This document shows, in pieces, positions 24,944 to 33,030 of a DNA stretch of 42,655 nt; position 1 is the first letter of the stretch; each line of letters opens with the position of its first letter. The position numbers were made by a program, and so were the translations under genes. The DNA lies in the NCBI GenBank assembly GCA_945877355.1, contig CAMCRT010000012.1, positions 1 through 42,655 on the forward strand, in the 5' to 3' direction. The DNA comes from an uncultured Mitsuokella sp. (GTDB lineage: Bacteria > Bacillota > Negativicutes > Selenomonadales > Selenomonadaceae). The notes under the pieces are model-generated. The model made no database searches, was not told the DNA's origin, and saw only the letters and a program-made list of their open reading frames with translations.

Positions 24944-25693
24944 ATGTCAAACGACAAATTCAAATGCCCCCATTGTGGAAGTGACAACACTCGAAATGTA
25001 GAGGTGATTTACCGGGAAGGGCACTCCACCGGAACTGCCAGATCTAGGGAAATCACCGGCTTTACTGCTGTAAAGACCTCCGTCCGCATAGATTATGGCG
25101 GAGAAAAGCACGTCAGCCAGTCTGGTGGCGATGCCATCTATGAGGATGTAGAGCGTCCCGTCGTCACGACCTCCGACCTGGCCCGCACCATCGCCCCTCC
25201 TCCGCACCCTAATCTGGAGCTTGAAAAAATGCCCTCCATCTGGCAATCAATCGGAATCTTCCTCTTCACTGTACCTGTTTATTATATCGGAGCAGTCATC
25301 ATCTTATTCTACTTTCTTCCGTCTGTATGGAACTTCCTTCCCACCTCCGCCATAATCATATTTTGCATCCTTTTCTCGCTCTTTACAGCCAGCTTCGAAA
25401 GAATCATAAATACACGAACAAATAAGGAACGCCAACAGAAATACGATGCCGAAATGCCGGCGTATCGGAAAGCCTACGACCACTGGCGCCACCACTATCT
25501 CTGCCTGCGCTGCGGCCATAAATTTTATGTGGATGACGAAGGGACGATATCACAGGAGATGCAAGAAAGCTTGCCAAGCCATGAACGAACCATCCTTGAC
25601 ATCCTCGACGAACACAACCTCCCTCCTTCCCTCGCCGAATCCAAGGTGGCAACCAACCTCATACGCTTCTGCGACTCCCTTGCCAAAAAGTAA
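24944..25693 (+). CDS. Membrane protein with two zinc-ribbon motifs, unknown function
   Basis: A 249-residue protein; ATG 24944 follows AAAGGA by 7 nt. An N-terminal zinc ribbon (CPHCGSDN, residues 8-15) is followed by a stretch typical of zinc-ribbon membrane proteins, then two adjacent membrane segments (about 106-128 and 133-150, SIGIFLFTVPVYYIGAVIIL and neighbours). A second Cys pair, CLRCGHKF, follows at about 187-194, then an acidic helical C-terminus. The ribbons should lie in the cytoplasm on both sides of a membrane hairpin. No family beyond zinc-ribbon protein is recognised. Confidence 0.75.
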   Translation: MSNDKFKCPHCGSDNTRNVEVIYREGHSTGTARSREITGFTAVKTSVRIDYGGEKHVSQSGGDAIYEDVERPVVTTSDLARTIAPPPHPNLELEKMPSIWQSIGIFLFTVPVYYIGAVIILFYFLPSVWNFLPTSAIIIFCILFSLFTASFERIINTRTNKERQQKYDAEMPAYRKAYDHWRHHYLCLRCGHKFYVDDEGTISQEMQESLPSHERTILDILDEHNLPPSLAESKVATNLIRFCDSLAKK

Positions 25694-25719
25694 GAAACGT
25701 ACACGTCTCTCTGGCAGCT

Positions 25720-25881
25720 ATGGCGGCAGTCACAGCGAAAACGACACAGCAAGGTCCCCGGTGCGGAGGCACATCTCCAGACTCAAAGCAAAAAGCCCCC
25801 GAGAATGCCTTCATGCCCTCAAAGACAAGTTGGACATGTCTCAGGAGCCTTCCCGCATTCTCCGTAGATCCGATGGACTAA
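25720..25881 (+). pseudogene. Decayed copy of the small secreted protein gene at 14053-14343
   Basis: Similar patches occur in the same order as in 14160-14343: cggcagtcac, ctcaaagcaaa, cccccgagaatgcct (there cccccgagagtgcct), and gcattctccg with tccgatggactaagaaa at the end. The frame of the last patch ends FSVDPMD, like FSAGPMD in the intact gene, but frames differ between patches, so it cannot be translated as a whole. The signal-peptide half is missing. Confidence 0.7.
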
Positions 25882-25986
25882 GAAAAAAAAGATAGTACGC
25901 TAAAAAAACTGTTTCACGTCACTTGAAAAAGTAAAGTTCATAGTGATAGAAATAGGAAAATCATACATATCGAAAGGAATCTCCCT

Positions 25987-26529
25987 ATGAACAGAGTTCT
26001 AAAAGCAGCCTTGTTCCTCCTCCTGCTCATCCTTCCTTGCTCCCTCGTGTATGCCGAGGATAACTATCCTGATACGCTGAGCAACGGAGATCTGGTTATT
26101 GTCGATGGGCACATGGGAACTGGATTTTATGCCGATCGTACCTCCGTTGTTGTGCAAAAGTATGAGCCTCCTATGTACCAGATTGCTATAAATGTTGTGG
26201 GTGTTACTTTCTCAGAGGACTACTGGAAAAAACATCAGACCTATATTGGCGGGCCGAGCAAGATTGCTTGGGTGGCCACCTATCAGTTCCGCTACAACTG
26301 GAACAGGAAAACGATTTCCTATTTTGCAGACAACAGATGGATTGATTGGAACATCAACAGGGACAACACTTGGGCTGATGGAAATCCTCGCATCCCATAT
26401 ACTGCAGAGGTTGCATTCATCACAGCATATAAGATGCGCTTCTTTGACAAAACCATGGGCTACAGCCCCTTCTTAAGAGAATACGAGCGTGTAATTCCCG
26501 AAGAATTCTACCAACAACTAGGCATCTAA
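25987..26529 (+). CDS. Secreted protein of unknown function
   Basis: The 180-residue product starts at ATG 25987, 8 nt after AAAGGA. A clear signal peptide (MNRVLKAALFLLLLILPCSL, cut after VYA) is followed by a Tyr/Trp-rich mature domain (ATYQFRYNWNRKTISYFADN) of beta character. I do not recognise the family. It forms a single-gene unit ending in a terminator 7 bp after the stop codon, in the AT-richer stretch that also holds 24276-25693. Confidence 0.7.
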   Translation: MNRVLKAALFLLLLILPCSLVYAEDNYPDTLSNGDLVIVDGHMGTGFYADRTSVVVQKYEPPMYQIAINVVGVTFSEDYWKKHQTYIGGPSKIAWVATYQFRYNWNRKTISYFADNRWIDWNINRDNTWADGNPRIPYTAEVAFITAYKMRFFDKTMGYSPFLREYERVIPEEFYQQLGI

Positions 26530-26535
26530 GCATTC

Positions 26536-26563
26536 AAGGCACTGCATCACCTGCAGTGCCTTT
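26536..26563 (+). terminator. Terminator after the secreted protein gene
   Basis: Perfect arms AAGGCACTGCA (26536-26546) and TGCAGTGCCTT (26552-26562), 5-nt loop, followed by TATCCTT; the T-run is short. Confidence 0.7.
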
Positions 26564-26679
26564 ATCCTTGTAAAAATTCCCGCACCTATCCGTTTTGACA
26601 TGTTGCCATTGATGCGGCAAAGATTTCCTCCAGCCTCGTCTGATATTATAAAAATTTCATGATTATCCAAATGTCAAAT

Positions 26680-26728
26680 CCGCCATATTCCAGAATGGTG
26701 ATTGTCCCTGGCGTACATCTATGATAAA
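26680..26728 (+). repeat. Copy of the DUF4143 ATPase promoter region at the end of the fic gene
   Basis: 26701-26728 matches 22654-22681 at 27 of 28 positions (core ATTGTCCCTGGCG, then ACATCTATGATAAA), and gccatatt lies upstream of both. The next bases differ: here the -10 box is TAAACG. The match ends 8 bp before the fic stop codon. It looks like a remnant of a second ATPase locus. Confidence 0.7.
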
Positions 26729-26736
26729 CGCAGCAG

Positions 26737-27645
26737 TTATTTTTCTTTCTGCCCGTGTGCTGGCAAATAGTAGGACATGATTTTCCTGAAGCGATCCTGT
26801 GCGGTCAGGCAGGTATCTCGCAAATATCCCTTTTCCTGCTGCCATTCCTGCAGGCCGCGGTAGTAGTAGAACTTGAGGTCATCGGTGATGATGAAGGGAA
26901 TCGCATTATGATGGAGGCATTCCTTGAAGAGCAGCAGCCTGCCCACTCTTCCGTTACCATCCTGGAAGGGATGGATTTGTTCGAAGCGGACATGGAAGTC
27001 TAGGATATCGTCAAAAGCCGGTCTTGTCCGTTTGTTGTACCAGCTGAGCAGAGCCCTTACTGCCTCTGACACTTTGTCCGGTGCCACGGTCTCCTGCTCC
27101 CCGATGGTGTTTGGCAGTTTTTTATAGTCCCCGACGGCAAACCATGCCTTTCGGCTGTCCGTCGTGCCGTTTTTCAGCATGAAATGAAGCTCTTTCACCA
27201 TCTTCTCCGTGATGCGCTGGCGTGCGTGCTGGAGGATGAAGTCCACACAGCGGAAATGGTTCATGGTCTCGACGATGTCGTCCACATTCGCCGGCCCATT
27301 CTGCCCGATGGTGTTTGTCTCAAAAATATATCGGGTCTCCTCCTGGGTCAAGCGGCTGCCTTCTATATGGTTGGAGTTGTACGTCAGATCAATCTGTATG
27401 CGATGGTAGAGGCCGCCCTTCCGATGCTGCAGGCATTCGTCCTGCAAAAGCTCCAGCAGGGAGGGCATTGCCCTCCCCTTCTTGCTGCGCGGACGGCGGC
27501 TGGGACGAGCGGCATCCTCTGGCAGCATCCATGCGTGTCCCAGCTGCCTGGCCCCCGGAATCCTGCCTTCCTTGCAGTAATTTCGCACGGTGCGCGGCGA
27601 CAGCCCCCAAAGCGCCGCCATTTCTTCTACAGATACGTAGTCCAT
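26737..27645 (-). CDS. Fic family protein with N-terminal helix-turn-helix
   Basis: A 302-residue protein; ATG 27645 has GAGGTG 6 nt upstream. Residues 4-48 are an excisionase/MerR-like HTH (VEEMAALWGLSPRTVRNYCK, then ARQLGHAWMLP). The Fic domain has the complete motif HPFQDGNGRVGR (225-236), with the catalytic His225. An inhibitory-helix motif SNHIEG (91-96; pattern S/T-x-x-x-E-G/N) lies N-terminal to it, so this is a class II, self-inhibited Fic. Fic enzymes transfer AMP or related groups to proteins; the target is unknown. The HTH may give DNA binding or autoregulation. It lies downstream of rtcB on the same strand, separated by a strong terminator. Confidence 0.88.
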   Translation of the reverse strand: MDYVSVEEMAALWGLSPRTVRNYCKEGRIPGARQLGHAWMLPEDAARPSRRPRSKKGRAMPSLLELLQDECLQHRKGGLYHRIQIDLTYNSNHIEGSRLTQEETRYIFETNTIGQNGPANVDDIVETMNHFRCVDFILQHARQRITEKMVKELHFMLKNGTTDSRKAWFAVGDYKKLPNTIGEQETVAPDKVSEAVRALLSWYNKRTRPAFDDILDFHVRFEQIHPFQDGNGRVGRLLLFKECLHHNAIPFIITDDLKFYYYRGLQEWQQEKGYLRDTCLTAQDRFRKIMSYYLPAHGQKEK

Positions 27646-27671
27646 ATTTTCACCTCGTATATCCATTATGG

Positions 27672-27746
27672 CAAAAAAAGCCGCTATCGGCAAGTTATTC
27701 TTCGGAAAATAAATTATATTTTCGAGTTAACTTGCCGATAGCGGCT
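27672..27746 (-). terminator. Long inverted repeat/terminator between rtcB and fic
   Basis: Perfect 19-bp arms AGCCGCTATCGGCAAGTTA (27679-27697) and TAACTTGCCGATAGCGGCT (27728-27746) enclose a 30-bp AT-rich loop. On the minus strand the stem is followed by seven T, so it ends rtcB transcripts. The loop contains TATAAT on the minus strand, which could be a -10 box for fic. Confidence 0.8.
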
Positions 27747-27762
27747 ATTTGAATATTACTTT

Positions 27763-28974
27763 TCAGCCTGCCTTGAAATTGTAGATGGGCTTTAATATCT
27801 CCACCACGTCCACGGATTCCTTTACCACATCCAGGATATCCTCTAGGGACTTGTAGGCCATGGGGGCCTCGTCCAGGGTGTTTTCGTTGACGCTGGTGGT
27901 GTAGACGCCTGCCATGGTGCGCTGAAATTCTTCCAGGTCGAGGGTCTCCCTTGCCTTTGCCCGCGACATGAGGCGGCCAGCTCCGTGGGGGGCGGAGTCG
28001 TTCCACTCCTCGTCGCCCCGGCCCACGGCCAGGATGCTGCCATCCCGCATGTTGATGGGGATGAGGACCCGCTCGCCCTTGTGGGCGGCGATGGCGCCCT
28101 TCCGGAGGATGCGCTCCTTCGTGTCGATGTAGTTGTGGGCCGTGTGGAAGGCCGCACCGGCCGATAGGTGGGTGCGCTCCAGCAGGACGTGGGCGATGAG
28201 CTCCCTATTATGCTCGGCGAAGCACTGGCAGAGCTCCATGTCGTGGAGGTAGTCCTCGAGGTAGCTGCCGAAGAGGAAGGCCAGGTCGCTGGGGATATTG
28301 GCGGGCTTCGGGCGGAAGGCACGGTTCAGGTCCTTCAGGGCCTCCTGGAGCTCAGCGCGGCGGCCCGCTGCCTTGTATTCCTTTATCATGGCGTCCCTGG
28401 CCCGGTAGAGCTCGTCCTTGCCATGGGAGAGCTCGACGGCGAGCTTCTGGTAGAGCTCTGCCACCTGCTTGCCGAGGTTGCGGCTGCCGGTGTGGATGAC
28501 GAGGTAGTTCATGCCGTCTGCGCCCCGGTCGATCTCGATGAAGTGGTTGCCGCCGCCAAGGGTGCCGAGGCTGCGGCCGATGCGCTTCGTGTCCTTGAGA
28601 CCCCGGTAGCAGCGGAGCTCCGTCAGGTCGAACCGCTCCTGCCGGCCGTCCCAGATATTCCGCCCGGAGGGGACGACGTGGGCCGCCTCGTCGAACTTTG
28701 CCAGGTCCACGTCCCCCTTGCCCAGCTCCACCGTGTACATACCGCAGCCGATGTCCACGCCCACGAGGTTTGGCACCACCTTGTCCTGCACGGTCATGGT
28801 GGTGCCGATGGTGCAGCCCTTTCCCCAGTGGACGTCGGGCATGATGCGGACCTTTGCCCCCTCGGTAAACTCGTAGTCGCACATGCGGCGGATCTGCTCC
28901 ACCGCCTCCTCCTCGATGACCCTTGCATAGGCGACTGCCGTGCAGCAGCGCCCCTGTATCTCCAGCCGCTCCAT
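27763..28974 (-). CDS. rtcB: RNA ligase RtcB
   Basis: RtcB joins 2',3'-cyclic phosphate (or 3'-phosphate) and 5'-OH RNA ends using GTP and Mn2+. The 403-residue protein shows the expected motifs: DVHWGKG (Asp47, His49), GVDIGCGM with metal ligand Cys77, GGGNHFIEID, HTGSRNLGK, and PHGAGRLMSR with His330, the residue guanylylated in the family. ATG 28974 has GGGAGCGAGG upstream. It follows a small Cys-rich ORF by 14 bp on the same strand, so the two are probably one transcript, and ends 16 bp before a long terminator. In bacteria it is tied to RNA repair after damage or toxin cleavage. Confidence 0.95.
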   Translation of the reverse strand: MERLEIQGRCCTAVAYARVIEEEAVEQIRRMCDYEFTEGAKVRIMPDVHWGKGCTIGTTMTVQDKVVPNLVGVDIGCGMYTVELGKGDVDLAKFDEAAHVVPSGRNIWDGRQERFDLTELRCYRGLKDTKRIGRSLGTLGGGNHFIEIDRGADGMNYLVIHTGSRNLGKQVAELYQKLAVELSHGKDELYRARDAMIKEYKAAGRRAELQEALKDLNRAFRPKPANIPSDLAFLFGSYLEDYLHDMELCQCFAEHNRELIAHVLLERTHLSAGAAFHTAHNYIDTKERILRKGAIAAHKGERVLIPINMRDGSILAVGRGDEEWNDSAPHGAGRLMSRAKARETLDLEEFQRTMAGVYTTSVNENTLDEAPMAYKSLEDILDVVKESVDVVEILKPIYNFKAG

Positions 28975-28988
28975 AAACCTCGCTCCCT

Positions 28989-29246
28989 TCAGTCCTCTCT
29001 GCCCTTCGGTGACTTTGGCAGCCCGCCGTCCCGATAGGGATTCCGATTTGCCTGCCGCAAAAGCTCCTCATAGACCCGGAAGCCCCCGCCGCGGCAGGTG
29101 GGACAGGGGCTCTGGACGCATACGATGATCCCCAGATGATAGGGACAGGTCTCGCAGGGGGGCCCGAGCCTGTGAAGGCCACCCTTCAGCACATCAAAAA
29201 TTCCCTTGACAGATGCCTCCTTTTCCGGCGCGCCTCTGCTTTTCAC
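28989..29246 (-). CDS. Small Cys-rich protein upstream of rtcB
   Basis: An 85-residue reading from GTG 29246. An internal GTG at 29192 preceded by AAGGGA is an alternative start (67 residues). The shared part contains CETCPYHLGIIVCV, then CPTCRGGG: two CxxC pairs plus another Cys, which suggests zinc binding. The C-terminal part is basic and Pro/Gly-rich. I do not recognise the family. The close spacing to rtcB suggests co-expression. Start choice is uncertain because the best AAAGGAGG (29213-29220, minus) is not followed by a start codon at normal distance. Confidence 0.5.
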   Translation of the reverse strand: MKSRGAPEKEASVKGIFDVLKGGLHRLGPPCETCPYHLGIIVCVQSPCPTCRGGGFRVYEELLRQANRNPYRDGGLPKSPKGRED

Positions 29247-29298
29247 AAAGGGCAGCGCCTTGCCTTTGGTTTCTTCTCCTTTCTTATCATACCACAGA

Positions 29299-29328
29299 CC
29301 ATGGACAGTATGTGTCCATGGCTTTTTT
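29299..29328 (+). terminator. Dyad CCATGGACA/TGTCCATGG in the divergent rtcB-pst gap
   Basis: Perfect 9-bp arms (29299-29307, 29313-29321) with a 5-nt loop, followed on the plus strand by C and six T, the form of an intrinsic terminator. No plus-strand gene ends near it, however. It also lies just upstream of TATGAT (29286-29291, minus), a possible -10 box for the rtcB transcript, so it may instead be an operator. Confidence 0.5.
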
Positions 29329-29365
29329 ATTTTGGCAATTTGCGCAAATTTTTCCTCCCCCGAGC

Positions 29366-29419
29366 TTTACAAAAGCTTAACAAATCCGCAACAAGCGGGC
29401 CGTCTCCTTCTGCTATGCT
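29366..29419 (+). promoter_or_regulatory. PHO-box-like direct repeat and -10 box before pstB
   Basis: TTTACA (29366-29371) and TTAACA (29377-29382) are 11 bp apart, start to start, the spacing of Bacillus-type PhoP sites (consensus TTAACA). A -10 TATGCT (29414-29419) follows with no good -35, as expected of an activated promoter. The leader to ATG 29471 is about 45 nt. Confidence 0.6.
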
Positions 29420-29470
29420 AGAGCCGTAATCACGAAAGCACACCATAGAGAATAAAGGAGACAGACGCCT

Positions 29471-30226
29471 ATGGGTAAAAAGATGGAGGTTCGCGACCTG
29501 AATCTCTTCTACGGAACGCACCAGGCGCTCTTCGATGTGTCCATCGGCGCCGAGGAGCATCAGGTGCTCGCCCTCATCGGGCCCTCGGGCTGCGGCAAGT
29601 CCACATTTTTGCGGACGCTGAACTGCATGAACGACCGGATCGACGGGGTGCGCATCGAGGGGGATATTTCCCTCGACGGGGAGGATATTTATGCAAAGGA
29701 CACGGATCTCACACTGCTGCGCCGCCGGGTCGGCATGGTGTTCCAGCGGCCAAATCCCTTTCCCATGTCCATCTACGACAATGTGGCCTACGGCTGCCGG
29801 GTCCACGGCATCACGGACAAAGCGAAGCTGGACGAGATCGTGGAAAGGAGCCTCCGGCAGGCTGCCATCTGGGAGGAGGCGAAGGACCGACTGAAAGGGT
29901 CGGCCCTCGGCCTCTCGGGCGGCCAGCAGCAGCGGCTCTGCATCGCCCGCGTCCTCGCCGCGGCGCCGGAGGTGCTCCTGATGGATGAGCCCTGCTCGGC
30001 CCTCGACCCCATCTCCACCATGAAGATCGAGGAGCTGGTGGCGGAGCTGAAGTCCTCCTTCACCATCGTGATGGTGACCCACAACATGCAGCAGGCGGCC
30101 CGCGTGTCGGACTCCACGGCGTTTTTCCTGAATGGCAGGCTCATCGAGCAGGGAGCGACGGACGACATGTTCACCCGGCCGAAGGACAAGAAGACCGAGG
30201 ACTATATCACCGGCCGCTTCGGCTAA
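29471..30226 (+). CDS. pstB: Phosphate ABC transporter ATP-binding protein PstB
   Basis: The 251-residue ATPase powers high-affinity phosphate import. Walker [10 protein letters not shown] is at 37-45, the Q-loop in VFQRPNPFP at about 90-98, the signature LSGGQQQR at 148-155, Walker B LLMDEP at 169-174, and the H-loop in VTHNM. AAAGGAGAC precedes ATG 29471. It is the first gene of the locus, followed 14 bp later by phoU; pstS-pstC-pstA come after a 331-bp gap, which is not the common order. Confidence 0.95.
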   Translation: MGKKMEVRDLNLFYGTHQALFDVSIGAEEHQVLALIGPSGCGKSTFLRTLNCMNDRIDGVRIEGDISLDGEDIYAKDTDLTLLRRRVGMVFQRPNPFPMSIYDNVAYGCRVHGITDKAKLDEIVERSLRQAAIWEEAKDRLKGSALGLSGGQQQRLCIARVLAAAPEVLLMDEPCSALDPISTMKIEELVAELKSSFTIVMVTHNMQQAARVSDSTAFFLNGRLIEQGATDDMFTRPKDKKTEDYITGRFG

Positions 30227-30240
30227 GAGAGAGGGATACG

Positions 30241-30924
30241 ATGGAAGAAAAGACACGAAAGGAATACATCCAGAACCTGGAGAAGCTCCAGGGGAAGGTG
30301 GCAGCCATGGGAGAGCTGGCGCGCGCAGCGGTGGAGAAGTCCCTGACAGCGCTCTTCGCGGGGGATACCGCCCTCGCCAAAAGCGTCATGAAGGGGGACG
30401 ACGCTATCGACGATGCCATCGTGGAGATCGAGGATGACTGCATCCTCCTCATCGCGAAGCAGCAGCCCATCGCCCATGACCTCCGGGTCATCGCCACGGG
30501 GTTCAAGATTTCGACGGACATCGAGCGCATCGGCGACCACGCCTTTGACATCGCCCGGACGGCAAAGGAGCTGGAGGCTCCCATCCCCGCAGGCTGCGTG
30601 CCGCTCCTCCGGGAGCTGGGGGACGCGGCGCTCTGGATGGTGGAGGCGGCCATGCGGTGCTACCGGGAGAAGGATCTCTCGCTTGCGGACCAGGTCCGGA
30701 AGAAGGACACGGAGATGGATACGCTTTTTGAGAAGGCGTTCTATGGGCTCTCAAATATCGCGGAGTCGCCGGAGGAGCGCGGCAGAGTGACGCAGCTCTT
30801 CTTCATCGCCCGGTTCCTGGAGCGCATCGGCGACCACAGCGTGAATATAGCCGAGTGGGTCATCTATCTGGAAACAGCAGAACGCATTCGGCACACAAAG
30901 GCATCATCTGCACCAGGGAGGTGA
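30241..30924 (+). CDS. phoU: Phosphate signalling protein PhoU
   Basis: A 227-residue all-helical protein with two PhoU repeats. Each has the metal-binding-type pattern: ISTDIERIGDHAFDIARTAK at about 84-103, and FLERIGDHSVNIAEWV near 195. PhoU connects the Pst transporter with the PhoR/PhoP two-component system and restrains phosphate uptake. It follows pstB by 14 bp, with AGAGAGGG as ribosome site. No phoP or phoR gene is in the window. Confidence 0.92.
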   Translation: MEEKTRKEYIQNLEKLQGKVAAMGELARAAVEKSLTALFAGDTALAKSVMKGDDAIDDAIVEIEDDCILLIAKQQPIAHDLRVIATGFKISTDIERIGDHAFDIARTAKELEAPIPAGCVPLLRELGDAALWMVEAAMRCYREKDLSLADQVRKKDTEMDTLFEKAFYGLSNIAESPEERGRVTQLFFIARFLERIGDHSVNIAEWVIYLETAERIRHTKASSAPGR

Positions 30925-31255
30925 CGTACGTTACGTATACCCCACGCGACCCCGTCTCCGCAGGCGACCGTGCGCTTGCTGACCTGTCCAAGAAGCAAGT
31001 CGAAGGCTGGCTGATTGGCTAACAGGTCGCACGCGAAAGCGTCCCAAGAGCCGAAGGCGATTGGCTGACGCTGACCGCCATCTGCCTAATTACCGGCCTC
31101 CATCTTAAACGCGCTTCGCTTGAACGAAAGATTCCGGCCGGGGGCAGAACGCACACTTTTCGCACTTGCTCCGCTTAACGGTTCGCGCAGGGCACACGTC
31201 CCTTCCGTTATCCACGTCTATTTATTTTCCTATTATTTTAAGGAGGAAACACATC
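30925..31255 (+). other. 331-bp gap between phoU and pstS with an almost open frame
   Basis: No RNA gene or clear promoter is seen. One frame from 30921 to 31178 is open except for a TAA at 31020-31022 and has ordinary codon use (for example LADLSKKQVEGWL before the stop, TLTAICLITGLHLKRASLER after it). It has no usable ribosome site and I recognise no family. It may be a decayed gene or chance. The last about 15 bp hold the strong pstS ribosome site. Confidence 0.35.
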
Positions 31256-32107
31256 ATGTTCTTCAAGAAAACCATGCTTCTCGCGGGGGCGGCTTTGCTC
31301 TCGGCTTCGGCTCTCTTATTTACCGGCTGCGGCGGCGGTGCTGCGGGGACGGACGCGGGGCTGTCGGGCAAGATTTCGGCCTCGGGCTCCACGGCTCTCC
31401 TGCCGCTTCTGAAGCCCGCCCAGGAGGAGTTCCAGAATGCCAATAAGAATGTCACCGTCAGCATCGCCGGCGGCGGATCCTTTACGGGCATGAACCAGGT
31501 GGCTGAGGGCTCTGTGGACATCGGCAACTCGGACGTGGATCTGCCGGAGGAGTACAAGGACAAGGGCCTTGTGGACCACAAGGTCGTCGTGGAGCCCTTC
31601 GTCTTCATCGTGGACAAGGAGAACCCGGTGAAGAACCTGACGAAGCAGCAGGCCATCGACATCCTGACGGGCAAGATCACGAACTGGAAGGATGTGGGCG
31701 GCAGCGACCAGAAGATTACCCTCATCCACAGGGCAAAGTCCTCCGGCTCCCGCGCCACCATCCAGGCTGTGGTGCTGGGCTCCGCCTCCTTCACGGATGA
31801 CGCCATCATCCAGGACTCCAACGGCGCTGTGCGCACGGCTATCTCCACGACGCCGGGCTCCATCGGCTATGTGGACGCCCCCTACGCCGATGACTCGGTA
31901 AAGGTCCTCGCCTACGACGGTGTGGAGTTCAACGCCCAGAACATCATCGACGGCAAGTACATGCTCTACGGCTACGGCCACATGTACACGAAGGGCGAGC
32001 CCACAGGCGCTGTCAAGGCCTTCCTCGACTACGTGCTGAGCGATGCCTTCCAGAATTCCCAGGTGGAGAAGCTCGGCTTCATCCCTGTCAACAAGATGAA
32101 AAAGTGA
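31256..32107 (+). CDS. pstS: Phosphate-binding lipoprotein PstS
   Basis: The extracytoplasmic phosphate receptor of the Pst transporter, 283 residues. ATG 31256 follows AAGGAGG; the frame is open from 31166, but that extension has no ribosome site. The N-terminus is a lipoprotein signal (LLSASALLFTGC) with the lipidated Cys near 24. Phosphate-binding segments are visible: SASGSTAL, GSVDIGNSD and RAKSSGSRAT. It is 9 bp from pstC. Confidence 0.95.
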   Translation: MFFKKTMLLAGAALLSASALLFTGCGGGAAGTDAGLSGKISASGSTALLPLLKPAQEEFQNANKNVTVSIAGGGSFTGMNQVAEGSVDIGNSDVDLPEEYKDKGLVDHKVVVEPFVFIVDKENPVKNLTKQQAIDILTGKITNWKDVGGSDQKITLIHRAKSSGSRATIQAVVLGSASFTDDAIIQDSNGAVRTAISTTPGSIGYVDAPYADDSVKVLAYDGVEFNAQNIIDGKYMLYGYGHMYTKGEPTGAVKAFLDYVLSDAFQNSQVEKLGFIPVNKMKK

Positions 32108-32115
32108 GATAAAAT

Positions 32116-33030
32116 ATGACCGGACGCAACAATACGACGCGGACGGACGCGAAGAGCTGGCATCGCCGCCAGCTCTTCTTTGACAAAGCGGGTGCCTATG
32201 GCGTCATCGCTTGCTCCGTCCTCATGACAATCCTCCTGTTTTCCATCATCTTTTTCGTGGGCCGCCAAGGCCTCCTGACCTTCCAGGCGGTCTCGCCTAT
32301 TGACTTCTTCTTCTCGGCGAAGTGGGAGCCCACGGCGGGCGCCTTCGGTGCTGCCTCCTTCCTCGCCGGCTCCCTTCTGACGACGCTTGTCGCCATCCTT
32401 CTGGGAGCGCCCCTGGGGCTCGCGGGGGCCATCTACCTCGCCCAGGTGGCGCCACCTGCCATCAAGAAGATCCTCCGGCCCGCCGTCGATCTCTATGTGG
32501 CGATTCCCTCCGTGGTCTACGGCTACATGGGCCTGACACTCCTGCTGCCCTTTTTGCGGGATAACCTGGGCCTTCCCTCGGGCTTCGGCATCTTCTCCGC
32601 CGGCGTAGTACTGGCCATCATGATTTTCCCCACGGTGCTCTCCCTGTCGGCGGATGCCATCCATGCGGTGCCGTCGCCTCTGGAGGAGGGCTCCATCGCC
32701 CTCGGCGCCACCTGGTGGCAGACCCTGCGCCACATCACGCTGCCGGCGGCAGCCCCTGGCATCACCACGGGCATCATCCTCGCCATGGCCAGGGCTGTGG
32801 GCGAGACCATGGCGGTGGAGATGCTCATCGGCAACACGCCCCAGCTCGCCACCTCCCTCTTCCAGCCCACGGCGACGCTCACCAGCAACATCGTGGTGGA
32901 GATGGGCAACACCCCCTTCGGCTCCGCCTGGGGCAACAGCCTGTTCCTCATGGCCTTCGTGCTGCTCATCCTCTCCCTTTTCCTGATTCTTCTCGTCCGC
33001 CACTTCAGCGCACGAAAGGAGGCCGCCTGA
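32116..33030 (+). CDS. pstC: Phosphate ABC transporter permease PstC
   Basis: A 304-residue inner-membrane permease with about six hydrophobic segments. The first follows a basic N-terminus (about 25-48). The ATPase-contact (EAA) loop is EEGSIALGATWWQTLRHITL at about 194-213, and RAVGETMAVEML follows. It pairs with PstA to form the channel. Its stop codon overlaps the pstA ATG by one base (TGATG). Confidence 0.95.
   Translation: MTGRNNTTRTDAKSWHRRQLFFDKAGAYGVIACSVLMTILLFSIIFFVGRQGLLTFQAVSPIDFFFSAKWEPTAGAFGAASFLAGSLLTTLVAILLGAPLGLAGAIYLAQVAPPAIKKILRPAVDLYVAIPSVVYGYMGLTLLLPFLRDNLGLPSGFGIFSAGVVLAIMIFPTVLSLSADAIHAVPSPLEEGSIALGATWWQTLRHITLPAAAPGITTGIILAMARAVGETMAVEMLIGNTPQLATSLFQPTATLTSNIVVEMGNTPFGSAWGNSLFLMAFVLLILSLFLILLVRHFSARKEAA

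Noticed and set aside
31166-31255. N-terminal extension of PstS from 31166
   Set aside because: It lacks a ribosome site and would bury the lipoprotein signal; ATG 31256 has AAGGAGG.
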